Shown here piece after piece: positions 7,878 to 16,415 of a stretch of DNA of 40,833 nt. The notes below the pieces were generated by a model that was given only the letters and a program-made list of their open reading frames with translations, was not told where the DNA came from and searched no databases. Each line of letters opens with the position of its first letter. Position 1 is the stretch's first letter. The position numbers were made by a program, and so were the translations under genes. This stretch comes from Herminiimonas sp. (GTDB lineage: Bacteria > Pseudomonadota > Gammaproteobacteria > Burkholderiales > Burkholderiaceae_D), in assembly GCA_028292665.1 (NCBI GenBank), contig JAQGLW010000003.1, forward strand, positions 1 through 40,833, in the 5' to 3' direction.

Positions 7878-8939
7878 CTATGTCGGATCGAACAGCGGAT
7901 AGGGCAGCGGTTTGAATTGCAATGCCGGACCGCCGGCCGAACCGAGATGGATTTTTCCTTGTTCCAGCGATGCCGTTTTAATCTCGACCAGGCAATCCGT
8001 TTGATTGGGCGAGCGGCTCTCCGCGTTGACGATCATGCCGCAAGGCTGCTCCGGATCGATACTGGAAAAGACTTCCATTCCTGCCCGCACATCCTGTGCA
8101 TCGGTCGATGCCGGCATCATCCTGCGCTTGAGCTTGCCCAGATACTGGCTGCGAGCGACGATTTCCTGTCCGGGATAACACCCCTTTTTGAAGTTGACGC
8201 CGCCGATCACTTCATAATTGATCATCTGCGGAACAAACTGGTCCTGCGTGGCTTGCGTAATGCGGGGGATTCCCGCTTCGATATCGGTCAGACGCCAGAC
8301 ACGGGCGCCGACCGGTTGCAGCGTCCGGATCAGCCCGGGCCAGGCATTTTGCGCGGTATCGACAGTTGTAATCCATTGGTAGCGCTGTGCGCCGCCGGCG
8401 TCGGCCATCCGGATCAGCGTGCCGGCATCGGACTCCGCCTTGGCATAAGGAGCAGCCGGCATCGCCGCAAAATATTCTGCCAATGCGACAGCCGCAGATG
8501 GCCCGCACAGACCCAGCATCACATGACTGTCGGTCGCATCGGCCAGCTTTGCCTTGGCGCGCAGCACAAACATCTGCAGACGCTTTTGTACCGGGGCCTG
8601 AATCTCGCGCGGCAATTGAAGCATGATTGCATCCGCTGATTTCCACATCAGCAAGGTGGCCAGCAGCCGGCCCTTGGGCGAACAATAGCCTGCCAGGCGC
8701 GCCTGTGCCAAGCCGAGGTGTTCAACATCGTTGGTCAGCTGGTTATGCAGAAATTGCGCTGCATCTTCTCCGGACGCTGCAATCAAGCCAAGGTCGGTCA
8801 GCGGTGCAACAAATCCTGTGTCGCTGACATTGCCCGACGCATCGTTGCCGAAACCGCTCACTTCGGGGGTGGCTGATTCTGTAACATGTGCGCCGTGTCC
8901 GACCAGGAAGTGCAACCATTCATTGGTAATTTCAGTCAT
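7878..8939 (-). CDS. ygfZ: YgfZ folate-binding protein (GcvT-like)
   Basis: A 353-residue member of the GcvT-fold YgfZ family, a folate-binding protein that supports assembly or repair of certain Fe-S enzymes. The diagnostic motif KGCYPGQEIVAR is present with its redox cysteine (Cys254 from this start). Early motifs also fit, including LHNQLTNDV and the SPKGR turn. An insert rich in Gly, Ser and Asp at about residues 20-42 is not typical. Two starts are possible, 8972 and 8939. A perfect minus-strand TATAAT at 8987-8982 would put transcription start near 8975, leaving almost no leader for 8972 but about 36 bases for 8939, so I prefer 8939. DUF4936-like and NRDE genes follow directly. Confidence 0.87.
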   Translation of the reverse strand: MTEITNEWLHFLVGHGAHVTESATPEVSGFGNDASGNVSDTGFVAPLTDLGLIAASGEDAAQFLHNQLTNDVEHLGLAQARLAGYCSPKGRLLATLLMWKSADAIMLQLPREIQAPVQKRLQMFVLRAKAKLADATDSHVMLGLCGPSAAVALAEYFAAMPAAPYAKAESDAGTLIRMADAGGAQRYQWITTVDTAQNAWPGLIRTLQPVGARVWRLTDIEAGIPRITQATQDQFVPQMINYEVIGGVNFKKGCYPGQEIVARSQYLGKLKRRMMPASTDAQDVRAGMEVFSSIDPEQPCGMIVNAESRSPNQTDCLVEIKTASLEQGKIHLGSAGGPALQFKPLPYPLFDPT

Positions 8940-8981
8940 AAATTCAGTGTAAATATCAATTCCGCTTATCATTACGGGTTG

Positions 8982-8987
8982 ATTATA
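8982..8987 (-). promoter_or_regulatory. Candidate -10 box for ygfZ
   Basis: The minus strand reads TATAAT here, a perfect -10 hexamer. At 17-base spacing the upstream hexamer is CCGACG, a poor -35 (3 of 6). It lies in the short divergent gap between ygfZ and mltG. Confidence 0.4.
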
Positions 8988-9043
8988 GTGGCGTTGGAAA
9001 AACGCGTCGGATTCAGGTCAAGTTTACGTCAGGCATAATTTTC

Positions 9044-10024
9044 GTGAAAAAAATTTTTATACTCATTATCGTTCTCGGAATGATTTTTGCCGGTGCAATT
9101 GCGTTCTGGGCAAGGCAGCCGATCATCGGCGCCGACGAACCTCCGATCGAGTTCACAATCAAGGCGGGCAGCGGCATCAGGGGGGCGATGCAGCAGATCG
9201 GGAGTGCCGGCGTGCCGGTACAACCGATCCTTCTGGAGATTCTGGCGCGGGCCACCGGCAAAGGCGCAAGGATCAAGGCCGGCAGCTATGAATTGAAACC
9301 GGGCACTACGCCGACCCGGCTGATAGAGCAGCTGGTGCGCGGCGAATTTGCGCAGGAATCGCTTGCCATTATCGAAGGCTGGACCTTCAGGCAGATGCGC
9401 CAGGCAGTCGCAGAGCACGAGGCGTTGAAACACGATACTGCCGGCATGTCGGAACAGGAGCTGCTCGCGAAAATTGCGCCGGATTACAAGAAGGCGGAAG
9501 GGTTGTTTTTTCCGGATACGTATCTGTTTGCCAAAGGGGCGAGCGATCTGCAGGTCTACAGGCAGGCGCATGCGCTGTTGATGAAGCGCCTGGGCGACGA
9601 ATGGGCCAGACGCGATCCATCCTTGCCTTACAAGACGCCGTATGAAGCGTTGATCATGGCATCGATTGTCGAAAAAGAGACGGGGCAAAAATCCGAACGG
9701 GACATGATTGCCGGCGTATTCGTCAATCGTCTGAAGCGCGGCATGCTATTGCAGACCGATCCGACAGTGATTTACGGCATGGGCGACCAATATCAAGGCA
9801 ATATCCGCAAGCGCGATTTACAAACCGATACGCCTTACAACACGTATACTCGCACTGGCCTGCCGCCGACGCCGATCGCGTTGCCCGGCGCCGCATCGCT
9901 GGCAGCGGCGCTCAATCCGGCCAGGACCGATGCGTTATATTTTGTTTCGAGGGGCAACGGCAGCAGTCATTTTTCCAGCAACCTGAATGACCATAACCAG
10001 GCAGTCAATAAATATCAGCGGTAA
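9044..10024 (+). CDS. mltG: Endolytic peptidoglycan transglycosylase MltG
   Basis: A 326-residue YceG/MltG protein, an inner-membrane lytic transglycosylase that cuts nascent glycan strands and sets their length. A single N-terminal membrane helix (about residues 3-22) is followed by a LysM-like region (about 34-100) and the catalytic domain. The motif [15 protein letters not shown] (206-220) holds the catalytic glutamate (Glu210 or Glu212 in IVEKET). QTDPTVIYG and RTGLPPTPI are also family-typical. It begins with GTG. The order mltG-tmk-holB is a conserved proteobacterial arrangement. Length is normal. Confidence 0.93.
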   Translation: MKKIFILIIVLGMIFAGAIAFWARQPIIGADEPPIEFTIKAGSGIRGAMQQIGSAGVPVQPILLEILARATGKGARIKAGSYELKPGTTPTRLIEQLVRGEFAQESLAIIEGWTFRQMRQAVAEHEALKHDTAGMSEQELLAKIAPDYKKAEGLFFPDTYLFAKGASDLQVYRQAHALLMKRLGDEWARRDPSLPYKTPYEALIMASIVEKETGQKSERDMIAGVFVNRLKRGMLLQTDPTVIYGMGDQYQGNIRKRDLQTDTPYNTYTRTGLPPTPIALPGAASLAAALNPARTDALYFVSRGNGSSHFSSNLNDHNQAVNKYQR

Positions 10025-10035
10025 AGGTCGGGCGC

Positions 10036-10074
10036 CTTGCGGCAGGCAACAGTCTTCGCAAGCGGTTTTTCTTT
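10036..10074 (+). terminator. Weak hairpin with T-run after mltG
   Basis: CTTGCG (10036-10041) pairs with CGCAAG (10057-10062) across a 15-base loop, followed shortly by TTTTT at 10066-10070 and a further TTT. The stem is short, so partial read-through into tmk is likely. Confidence 0.3.
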
Positions 10075-10101
10075 ACATGCCGTCATTCTGAAAACATATC
10101 C

Positions 10102-10710
10102 ATGACAGTTGGCAAATTCATTACCTTTGAAGGCATCGACGGCGCCGGCAAATCGACGCATATTGCGTTCGTCGCCGATCTGCTTCACGCTCGTGGCAAG
10201 ACCGTGATTACGACCCGCGAACCGGGCGGTACGGCATTAGGCGAAAAGCTGCGCGAATTGCTGCTGCATGAAAAAATGCATCTGGAAACCGAAGCTTTAT
10301 TGATGTTTGCCGCCCGTCGCGAGCATCTGGCCCAAGTCATCGAGCCCGCATTGGCCCGCGGCGACTGGGTGATTTCGGACCGGTTCACCGATGCCACCTT
10401 TGCGTATCAGGGCGGCGGCAGGAAATTGCCATTGTCGAAACTGGCCGCTTTGGAACAATGGGTGCATCCGCATTTGCAGCCCGATGCGACCCTGCTGTTC
10501 GATGTGCCGCTCAAAGTCGCGCGAGCGCGGCTGCAGGCAAGCCGGTCGCCGGATAAATTCGAACAGGAAAAAGCGGATTTCTTTGCCGCTACCAGAGCCG
10601 GATATTTGCGGCGCGCAGCCGAATTTCCAAAGCGATTCCATGTGATTGACTCTGCACAGCCGATCGACAATGTTCACAAAGCACTTGAGAAAATTGTCGC
10701 AAGTCTTTGA
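10102..10710 (+). CDS. tmk: Thymidylate kinase
   Basis: A 202-residue dTMP kinase that makes dTDP from dTMP and ATP in DNA precursor synthesis. The Walker A loop GIDGAGKST is at residues 11-19. The DR motif (Asp93-Arg94, SDRF) and [12 protein letters not shown] follow, and the LID region carries the arginines RARLQASRS (141-149). The TTREPGGT segment (37-44) is the dTMP-binding P-loop partner. Length is standard. It sits between mltG and holB as in many proteobacteria. There is no clear Shine-Dalgarno just before the ATG. Confidence 0.95.
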   Translation: MTVGKFITFEGIDGAGKSTHIAFVADLLHARGKTVITTREPGGTALGEKLRELLLHEKMHLETEALLMFAARREHLAQVIEPALARGDWVISDRFTDATFAYQGGGRKLPLSKLAALEQWVHPHLQPDATLLFDVPLKVARARLQASRSPDKFEQEKADFFAATRAGYLRRAAEFPKRFHVIDSAQPIDNVHKALEKIVASL

Positions 10711-10772
10711 AATGGAAGTTTCGTTAAAAATACATTTCACTTTAGAAATAATGCATAAGCTTTTGAATTTAC

Positions 10773-11813
10773 ATGGATAATCCGATTTTTCCTTGGCAAA
10801 ACGATGCATGGCGGCAGCTCCAGCAGCTACGCGAGCGGCTACCCCATGCAATCTTGTTTTATGGGCCGGAGGGAATCGGAAAAACTACATTTGCCGAACA
10901 TTTTGCCCGCTCCTTGTTATGTGAAGCGCTTGCTGATGAAGGACATGCATGCGGACAGTGCGCTTCCTGCGGCTGGTTTGCGCAATACAGTCATCCCGAT
11001 TACCGCCGTGTGCGTCCGGAAGTGCTGGATGACGAAGACGGTGCGGAAAGCGAAGACAGCGCGGGAGCAGCCGAAACGAAAAAAACCGCCAAGTCCGCCA
11101 AGGCGCCGTCCAAGGAAATCAAGATCGATCAGATTCGGGCGCTGGCCGACTTCATGAACATCTCGACGCACCGGCAAGGCCGCCGGGTAATCTCACTCTA
11201 TCCGGCCGAAGCATTGAACACGGCTGCTGCGAATTCGTTGCTTAAAACATTGGAAGAACCACCGCCCGGCACGGTATTCCTGCTGATTTCCAATAGCCTC
11301 GACCGTTTGCTGCCGACGATCCTGTCGCGCTGCCGCAAGTTTGCGATGGCCATGCCGCCCCATGCCGAATCGCTGCTCTGGCTCAAAGAGCAAGGCGTCA
11401 AGGATGCCGACGTCTGGCTGGCGGAACAGGGCGGCGCGCCATTGACGGCACATGCATTGGCGCAGACCGATTCGCGCGAAATAATGGACGAATTCCTGAG
11501 CCTGCTGGCAAAACCCGGCATCGATGGTGCGCTCAAGACTGCGGAGCGGCTTCATAAAATTCCGGTAGTCGAGCTCGTCGCATGGCTGCAGCGCTGGCTG
11601 TACGATCTGTTTTCTGTCAAACTTTCCGGCAAAATCCGGTATTATCCGAGATACAGGAAGCAGCTTGCCGCTTTGGCGGTTCAGGTGGAAACAGGCAGAT
11701 TATTGCATGCGTTGAAAGCCGCGAATGAACGCCGTGCGATCGCTGAACATCCGTTATCAGCCAGGCTTTTCATCGAAGATATGTTGCTGGATTATTCGAC
11801 ACTTTTTTCCTGA
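10773..11813 (+). CDS. holB: DNA polymerase III subunit delta'
   Basis: A 346-residue AAA+ clamp-loader subunit of the replicative polymerase. It shows a P-loop GPEGIGKT (residues 31-38) and four zinc-site cysteines (Cys50, Cys60, Cys63, Cys66). The SRC motif (185-187), which carries the arginine finger acting on the neighbouring subunit, is present, as is NSLLKTLEEPP (154-164). Between the zinc module and helix 4 there is a charged insert rich in Glu, Asp, Ala and Lys at about 85-115, longer than in E. coli and probably a disordered loop. The 62-base AT-rich gap before it has no obvious ribosome site. The pilZ gene follows nine bases downstream. Confidence 0.93.
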   Translation: MDNPIFPWQNDAWRQLQQLRERLPHAILFYGPEGIGKTTFAEHFARSLLCEALADEGHACGQCASCGWFAQYSHPDYRRVRPEVLDDEDGAESEDSAGAAETKKTAKSAKAPSKEIKIDQIRALADFMNISTHRQGRRVISLYPAEALNTAAANSLLKTLEEPPPGTVFLLISNSLDRLLPTILSRCRKFAMAMPPHAESLLWLKEQGVKDADVWLAEQGGAPLTAHALAQTDSREIMDEFLSLLAKPGIDGALKTAERLHKIPVVELVAWLQRWLYDLFSVKLSGKIRYYPRYRKQLAALAVQVETGRLLHALKAANERRAIAEHPLSARLFIEDMLLDYSTLFS

Positions 11814-11822
11814 AAGAACATT

Positions 11823-12206
11823 ATGGCCGAAACTCCGGCAGCGCCGGCAGGTGGCAGTGCAACGGTGGCGCGTCCTTCGGTGCTGTCGCTTTCAATCAAG
11901 GAAAAGGCTGCGCTGTACGCCGCCTACATGCCTTTTTTGGTAAACGGCGGCATTTTCGTCCCTACAAATAAAGCATACAAAGTCGCCGACGAGATCTATC
12001 TCATTTTGAGTCTGATGGAAGACGGCAGCAAATATCCGATCGCCGGCAAGGTCGCCTGGGTCACTCCGGCCGGCGCAAACAACAACAAGGCGCAGGGAAT
12101 CGGCGTGCATTTCCCCGGCGATGAGAGCGGGCAACGAGTCAAGCAGCGCATCGAGGAAATCCTGGGGGCGGCGATCGGTTCGTCGCGCGCTACCCATACG
12201 CTGTAA
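11823..12206 (+). CDS. pilZ: PilZ-domain protein, type IV pilus PilZ type
   Basis: A 127-residue protein with one PilZ domain. It starts nine bases after holB, the same neighbourhood as pilZ of Pseudomonas, which is needed for type IV pilus biogenesis. Readable segments are NGGIFVPTNKAY (about 42-53) and IAGKVAWVTPAG (73-84), then GIGVHFP (92-98). The N-terminal RxxxR c-di-GMP binding motif is not visible, which matches PilZ proper, a protein that does not bind c-di-GMP itself. It probably acts in the cytoplasm with pilus assembly ATPases encoded elsewhere. Confidence 0.85.
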   Translation: MAETPAAPAGGSATVARPSVLSLSIKEKAALYAAYMPFLVNGGIFVPTNKAYKVADEIYLILSLMEDGSKYPIAGKVAWVTPAGANNNKAQGIGVHFPGDESGQRVKQRIEEILGAAIGSSRATHTL

Positions 12207-12229
12207 AAATCCGGCTTTCGCGTCTTCTG

Positions 12230-12748
12230 ATGCCTTACTCCCATCGGCTTGCCCGGTTCGACGATTTGCCGGCGATCGTCGCCATCTACAACAGCACCGT
12301 TGCGTCACGCGAAGTCACGGCCGACACCGAACCGGTCACGGTCGCGTCGCGCCATGCATGGTTCGCCGAGCATATGCCCGGCAAGCGTCCGCTATGGGTG
12401 ACGGAACAGGAAGACGCATCGTCCGATGTTTCGCCCGGAATTACCGGATGGCTGTCGTATTCGAATTTTTACGGACGTCCCGCTTATTCCGGCACTGCGG
12501 AAGTGTCGCTCTACATTCGTCAGGATGCGCGCGGCAAAGGGCTGGGACGTTATCTGCTTGCGCAGGCAATCGAGCATGCACCGGATATCGCGGTCCATAC
12601 CTTGCTCGGGTTTATTTTCGGACATAACGTGCCGAGCCTGAGTCTGTTCGACGCGTTCGGCTTCGAGCGCTGGGCCGATCTGCCGCGTGTGGCAACGCTG
12701 GATGGAATCGAGCGGGATTTGATTATCGTCGGCAAGCGGGTGGCATAG
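12230..12748 (+). CDS. GNAT family N-acetyltransferase, phosphinothricin acetyltransferase-like
   Basis: A 172-residue GNAT enzyme. The acetyl-CoA loop is RGKGLG (about residues 104-109), preceded by the strand AEVSLYIRQDA. The N-terminus (RFDDLPAIVAIYNSTVASR) and the late segment LFDAFGFERW are typical of the PAT/YncA group, which acetylate small amines such as phosphinothricin, methionine sulfoximine or sulfone. Substrate preference cannot be read. It lies between pilZ and tatD, 23 bases after pilZ, so it is probably part of the same transcript. Confidence 0.83.
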   Translation: MPYSHRLARFDDLPAIVAIYNSTVASREVTADTEPVTVASRHAWFAEHMPGKRPLWVTEQEDASSDVSPGITGWLSYSNFYGRPAYSGTAEVSLYIRQDARGKGLGRYLLAQAIEHAPDIAVHTLLGFIFGHNVPSLSLFDAFGFERWADLPRVATLDGIERDLIIVGKRVA

Positions 12749-12794
12749 CGCTTTTACGGCGCTTCCCGGCGCAATCGACGACACTCCAACGGCG

Positions 12795-12800
12795 TACAAT
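12795..12800 (+). promoter_or_regulatory. Candidate -10 box directly upstream of tatD
   Basis: TACAAT lies seven bases before the ATG at 12808. If used, transcription would begin at or next to the start codon. No good -35 box is visible, so this is weak. Confidence 0.25.
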
Positions 12801-12807
12801 GGCACCT

Positions 12808-13587
12808 ATGTATATCGATTCCCATTGCCACATCAATTTTCCTGAACTGGCCGCCCGATTGCCCGAGATTTTCGGCAAGATGGCTGACAACCATGTCAGT
12901 CATGCGCTATGCGTGTCCGTCGATCTGCCGGACTTTCCTCAAGTGCTCGATCTGGCGGAGAAATATCCGCATATCTACGCATCGGTCGGCGTCCATCCCG
13001 ATTATGAAGAAACGCCGGAACCGACCGTCGAAGATCTGGTCCGGCTGTCCAATCACCCGAAGATCGTTGCGATCGGCGAGACCGGACTGGACTACTACCG
13101 GCTGGAAGGCGACCTGGAATGGCAGCGTGAACGTTTCCGTACGCATATCCGCGCATCAAGAGCGACTGGCAAGCCGTTGATCATCCATACCCGTTCTGCA
13201 TCGGAAGATACGATTCGCATCATGCGTGAAGAAAGGGCGGGGACGGATGACGGCGGAGCCGGAGGCGTGATGCACTGTTTCACCGAGTCGCTGGAAGTGG
13301 CGGAAGCGGCGATTGCCATGGGGTTTTACATTTCCTTTTCCGGCATCGTGACGTTCAAGAGCGCCAGGGAACTGCAGGCGGTGGCGCGCGCCGTGCCGCT
13401 GGAGCGCATGCTGATCGAAACCGATTCACCGTATCTTGCGCCGGTACCGCATCGCGGCAAAATGAACGAACCGGGTTTTGTCAGGCATGTCGCAGAGTTT
13501 TTGGCTGTATTGAAAGATTTGCCGCAAGAACGTGTGGCGCAACAGACGACCGATAATTTCTTCAATTTATTCAATATATTGCGTTGA
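12808..13587 (+). CDS. tatD: TatD family metal-dependent hydrolase (DNase)
   Basis: A 259-residue TatD/YcfH-type TIM-barrel metallohydrolase acting as a 3'-5' exonuclease or deoxyribonuclease in the cytoplasm. The metal ligands are all visible: DSHCH with His6 and His8, the glutamate in GETGLDYY, the histidine of IIHTR, the histidine of VMHCF, and the aspartate of ETDSPYL. I prefer the ATG at 12808 because family members begin one to three residues before the IDSHCH strand; ATG 12799 is in frame. No Shine-Dalgarno is visible. Position after holB-pilZ is conserved in other proteobacteria. Confidence 0.92.
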   Translation: MYIDSHCHINFPELAARLPEIFGKMADNHVSHALCVSVDLPDFPQVLDLAEKYPHIYASVGVHPDYEETPEPTVEDLVRLSNHPKIVAIGETGLDYYRLEGDLEWQRERFRTHIRASRATGKPLIIHTRSASEDTIRIMREERAGTDDGGAGGVMHCFTESLEVAEAAIAMGFYISFSGIVTFKSARELQAVARAVPLERMLIETDSPYLAPVPHRGKMNEPGFVRHVAEFLAVLKDLPQERVAQQTTDNFFNLFNILR

Positions 13588-13594
13588 TTACCTC

Positions 13595-14302
13595 ATGTTA
13601 AAGATCAATACAAATATTGTAAAACCCCGGATTTTCCCCACCTTTCGCCGCAATTTGAAAGGCATGCTGCTCTGTCTTGCGGCCGCAGTCCTGATGCCTT
13701 CAGTGACTTTTGCAGGCGCTTTCGATGACTTTTTCATTGCCGCCAGAGCAGACCGTGACAATGAGATGAAATCGCTGTTGCAGCGCGGCCTCGACCCGAA
13801 TCTGATCGAACCGGAGCGGGGAGACACCGGGCTGATTCTGGCGCTGCGCGAAGGTTCCATGAAGGTGTTCGCCGTGTTGCTGAACGCCCGCGGCATCGAC
13901 CTGGAAGCAAAAGCGTACAACGGCGACACTGCATTGATGATCGCCGCCTACAAAGGGAACAAGCCGGCCGTCGAGGCATTGCTGGCCAGGGAAGTCGAAG
14001 TCAATCGGCCCGGCTGGACTGCGCTGCATTACGCCGCAGCGGTGGGCAACAATGAAATCGTGCAGCTGTTGCTGGATAAATCCGCTTACATCGACGCCGA
14101 GTCGCCCAACAAAACCACGCCGATCATGATGGCGGCAATGAGCGGCCATATCCTGACCGTCAAATTATTGCTGGATGAAGGCGCGGACGCGACGCTGAAG
14201 AACGATGTCGGGATGACTGCGATCGATTTCGCGAGAAAATTCGACCATGAGGATATTGTCGAGGGTTTGACGTATCGGCTCAAGAAGGCCGGCAAACTTT
14301 GA
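13595..14302 (+). CDS. Exported ankyrin-repeat protein
   Basis: A 235-residue protein with an N-terminal signal or membrane segment (about residues 22-40, ending TFAGA) followed by five to six ankyrin repeats from about 44 to 230. Repeat cores are readable as GDTGLILALREGS, GDTALMIAAYKGN, GWTALHYAAAVGN, KTTPIMMAAMSGH and GMTAIDFARKFDH. Ankyrin repeats mediate protein binding, so a periplasmic scaffold or inhibitor role is plausible but not shown. I chose the ATG at 13595, seven bases after tatD; the frame extends upstream inside tatD. An internal ATG at 13664 would give a shorter signal peptide. Confidence 0.83.
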   Translation: MLKINTNIVKPRIFPTFRRNLKGMLLCLAAAVLMPSVTFAGAFDDFFIAARADRDNEMKSLLQRGLDPNLIEPERGDTGLILALREGSMKVFAVLLNARGIDLEAKAYNGDTALMIAAYKGNKPAVEALLAREVEVNRPGWTALHYAAAVGNNEIVQLLLDKSAYIDAESPNKTTPIMMAAMSGHILTVKLLLDEGADATLKNDVGMTAIDFARKFDHEDIVEGLTYRLKKAGKL

Positions 14303-14401
14303 AACCCGATATGAAGCGAAGCAGGATTTCGATGCCGGCATTCCTCTCTTCGGCAATTGCTTCTGAAACGAAACGCCGCTGCGGGTTGCCCCGGACCGGC
14401 A

Positions 14402-15949
14402 TCAGCCAAAACGGTTTCGCTGCATAGCGCGTTCAAGCAGCTCGAACAATAATTGCGTCGCAAGCGCAAGAACCGCCGCCGGAATTGCGCCGGCCAGCAG
14501 CATCTCATGATCGTTCAGCGCAAGTCCTATCGCGATCCGTTCGCCGTAACCGCCTGCGCCGATAAACGCAGCAATCGTTGCGGTACCGACGCTCATTACC
14601 GCAGCAGTCTTCAGCCCTGCAAGAATCACGGGCATCGCGAGGGGCAGGTCGATATAGACAAGGCGGTTCCAGCGCGTCAAACCGAGCCCGAGAGCAGCCA
14701 GCCGCAGGCCGGCAGGAACCTGTCCGATCCCGATGCAGGTGTTGCGCACGATCGGAAGCAGCGCATAAAGAAATAACGCGATCAGTGCAGGCGCCGTGCC
14801 GATCGTACCCAGCAACGGAATCAGCATTGCCAGCAGCGCGAGCGAAGGTATCGTTTGCAATATGCCGACGATCGCCATGACGCCTTGCCGCAGCCGCGGC
14901 ACGAACGCCGCGACAATCCCCAGCGGAATACCGGCGATAGCAGCGGCTGCGACCGATAACAATACCAGCGTGATGTGCTGCCGCGTCAGCCGCCAGCTGT
15001 TTTCATCGAACAGCTTGCCCCAGAACCCGGTGCGCCTTGCATCATTGGTTTTGTCTTTGGACAGATATGAACGTGCGACTTCGGAAAAGGTTTTGCCGTC
15101 GAGTTCTACCGCTGCATTCATGGCGATCATGTCGGTTGCCGTTATGCGCCCCTCCAGTCCTTGCAACGCGCGCCATGCCTGCGGAAAACGGCTGGCGATG
15201 TCGAGCCGGTACAGCAGCACCGCGTCATAGCGCGGAAAATAATGCAGATCGTCCTGCAGCACCTGCAGGCCCAATTTCCGGATTTTTGCATCGGTCGAAT
15301 AAATATCGATCACGTCGACCTGGCGATTGGCCAGCGCCTCATATGCAATACCGTGATCCAGGCCGCGCGGCTGCTGCGGCAGCGCATAGCGCTGCATCAA
15401 TCCCGGCCAGCCGTCGGCTCGGCCCAGAAATTCATGGGACAAGCCCAACTTCAACTCGGCATGACGGGCCAGGTCGCTCAAGCTGTGGATATTGCGCTGC
15501 TCGCTGTCGGCGGCGCGCATTGCAAGTGCATACGTGTTGTTGAAGCCGAGATTGACCGCTGCGCCCAGGCCGAGCGGAGCCAGCTCCCGGTTGATTGCCG
15601 CAAGCGTCGTCGGCGTTTTGTGCTTGAGTATTTCGAGATCGATGGTGCCGATGTACTCGGGGTACACATCGATGCTGCCTGCTTTCAGCGCTTCGAAAAC
15701 GATCGCTGTATTACCGAGACCTTGCCGGTGCTCGGCGCCGGAATGCGCAGCGGCCGTCTGCGTCAGAATCTCGCCCAGTATGTAGGATTCGGTAAATCGC
15801 TTGGAACCGACACGCAACACTTCTTCGGCCGCAGCGTTGTGGCAACCGGCGAATGCAGCAAGTGCCATGAATACCGGCAGGACCCGTGTCCGGCGTATAT
15901 TGATGGACGCAGCAGTCATCAAAAGTCGGTACAGGGCGGCAGCGATCAA
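14402..15949 (-). CDS. Osmoprotectant-type ABC transporter, substrate-binding/permease fusion
   Basis: A 515-residue fusion. Residues about 17-41 form a signal or membrane segment ending near GCHNAAAEE. Residues 43 to about 300 are an OpuAC/ProX-type substrate-binding domain (KRFTESYILGEI, then IDVYPEYIGT). Residues about 318-510 are an OpuAB/ProW-type permease with about six helices and the ATPase-contact loop AALGLGLTRWNRLVYIDLP. Such systems import glycine betaine, choline or other quaternary compounds. The start is TTG, supported by AAGGAG five bases upstream; ATG 15919 is an alternative. The order, binding domain first and permease second, is opposite to OpuABC/EgtU fusions. No ATPase gene lies in this window on either side, so the partner must be encoded elsewhere. 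The gene is convergent with the ankyrin gene. Confidence 0.88.
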   Translation of the reverse strand: MIAAALYRLLMTAASINIRRTRVLPVFMALAAFAGCHNAAAEEVLRVGSKRFTESYILGEILTQTAAAHSGAEHRQGLGNTAIVFEALKAGSIDVYPEYIGTIDLEILKHKTPTTLAAINRELAPLGLGAAVNLGFNNTYALAMRAADSEQRNIHSLSDLARHAELKLGLSHEFLGRADGWPGLMQRYALPQQPRGLDHGIAYEALANRQVDVIDIYSTDAKIRKLGLQVLQDDLHYFPRYDAVLLYRLDIASRFPQAWRALQGLEGRITATDMIAMNAAVELDGKTFSEVARSYLSKDKTNDARRTGFWGKLFDENSWRLTRQHITLVLLSVAAAAIAGIPLGIVAAFVPRLRQGVMAIVGILQTIPSLALLAMLIPLLGTIGTAPALIALFLYALLPIVRNTCIGIGQVPAGLRLAALGLGLTRWNRLVYIDLPLAMPVILAGLKTAAVMSVGTATIAAFIGAGGYGERIAIGLALNDHEMLLAGAIPAAVLALATQLLFELLERAMQRNRFG

Positions 15950-15954
15950 TGGAG

Positions 15955-15960
15955 CTCCTT
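15955..15960 (-). promoter_or_regulatory. Ribosome site deciding a TTG start
   Basis: The minus strand reads AAGGAG, five bases before TTG at 15949. It is the reason for choosing this TTG over the ATG at 15919 for the ABC fusion gene. Confidence 0.55.
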
Positions 15961-16405
15961 GATATCCAGGCGGATGCGACAGTCGGGCGATACAGATAAT
16001 GCGATGCTGCCATGCTCGTCAAGACAATGCTTCCCGGTCGTTATCGGGGCGGCGGTACATGCCTTATGGTACAGCGTTGTTGCGTTGTTCAATCCGATAC
16101 ATGCGGGCTCATGCATGGATGTTGCCGATTATGCGGCACGCCGCTTGCATATAAGTTCATTCGCAGACTGTCATTGTCATCCTCGCTTGAACCCTATACC
16201 CGATGCACATCTGTTGTCCTCCGTAAAGAATGCGGCAATAACTGTTGCCTGGACTATTTTTTAGCATAAGAAAAACAATAAGTGTCAAATTTTTAAGAAG
16301 TTAATGAAACTGAAATGTGATTACCTAGTCTCATTTGCAGCTGGATTTCACATGTTGATTTGTGCCGGCGTGTTATTGACTAACAGAAATTCATTATTCC
16401 TATTT

Positions 16406-16410
16406 GGAGG
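16406..16410 (+). promoter_or_regulatory. Ribosome site for the Gly/Ser-rich gene
   Basis: GGAGG is followed by a five-base spacer and ATG at 16416. It rules out the TTG at 16404, which overlaps the site itself. Confidence 0.75.
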
Positions 16411-16415
16411 TAACC

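Larger units (their letters stand above)
15950..16415. promoter_or_regulatory. 466-base divergent intergenic region
   Basis: This region separates the minus-strand transporter from the plus-strand Gly/Ser-rich gene. On the minus side there is a possible promoter, TTGACG (16022-16017) and CATTAT (16001-15996) with only 15 bases between, and a good AAGGAG at 15960-15955. The plus side becomes AT-rich after about 16255. TTGACT at 16376-16381 has no convincing -10. No gene or RNA is recognised. Confidence 0.35.

Noticed and set aside
15161-16264. Plus-strand open frame of 367 codons opposite the ABC fusion gene
   Set aside because: Most of it is antisense to a gene with clear binding-protein motifs; the rest is in the AT-rich gap without features.
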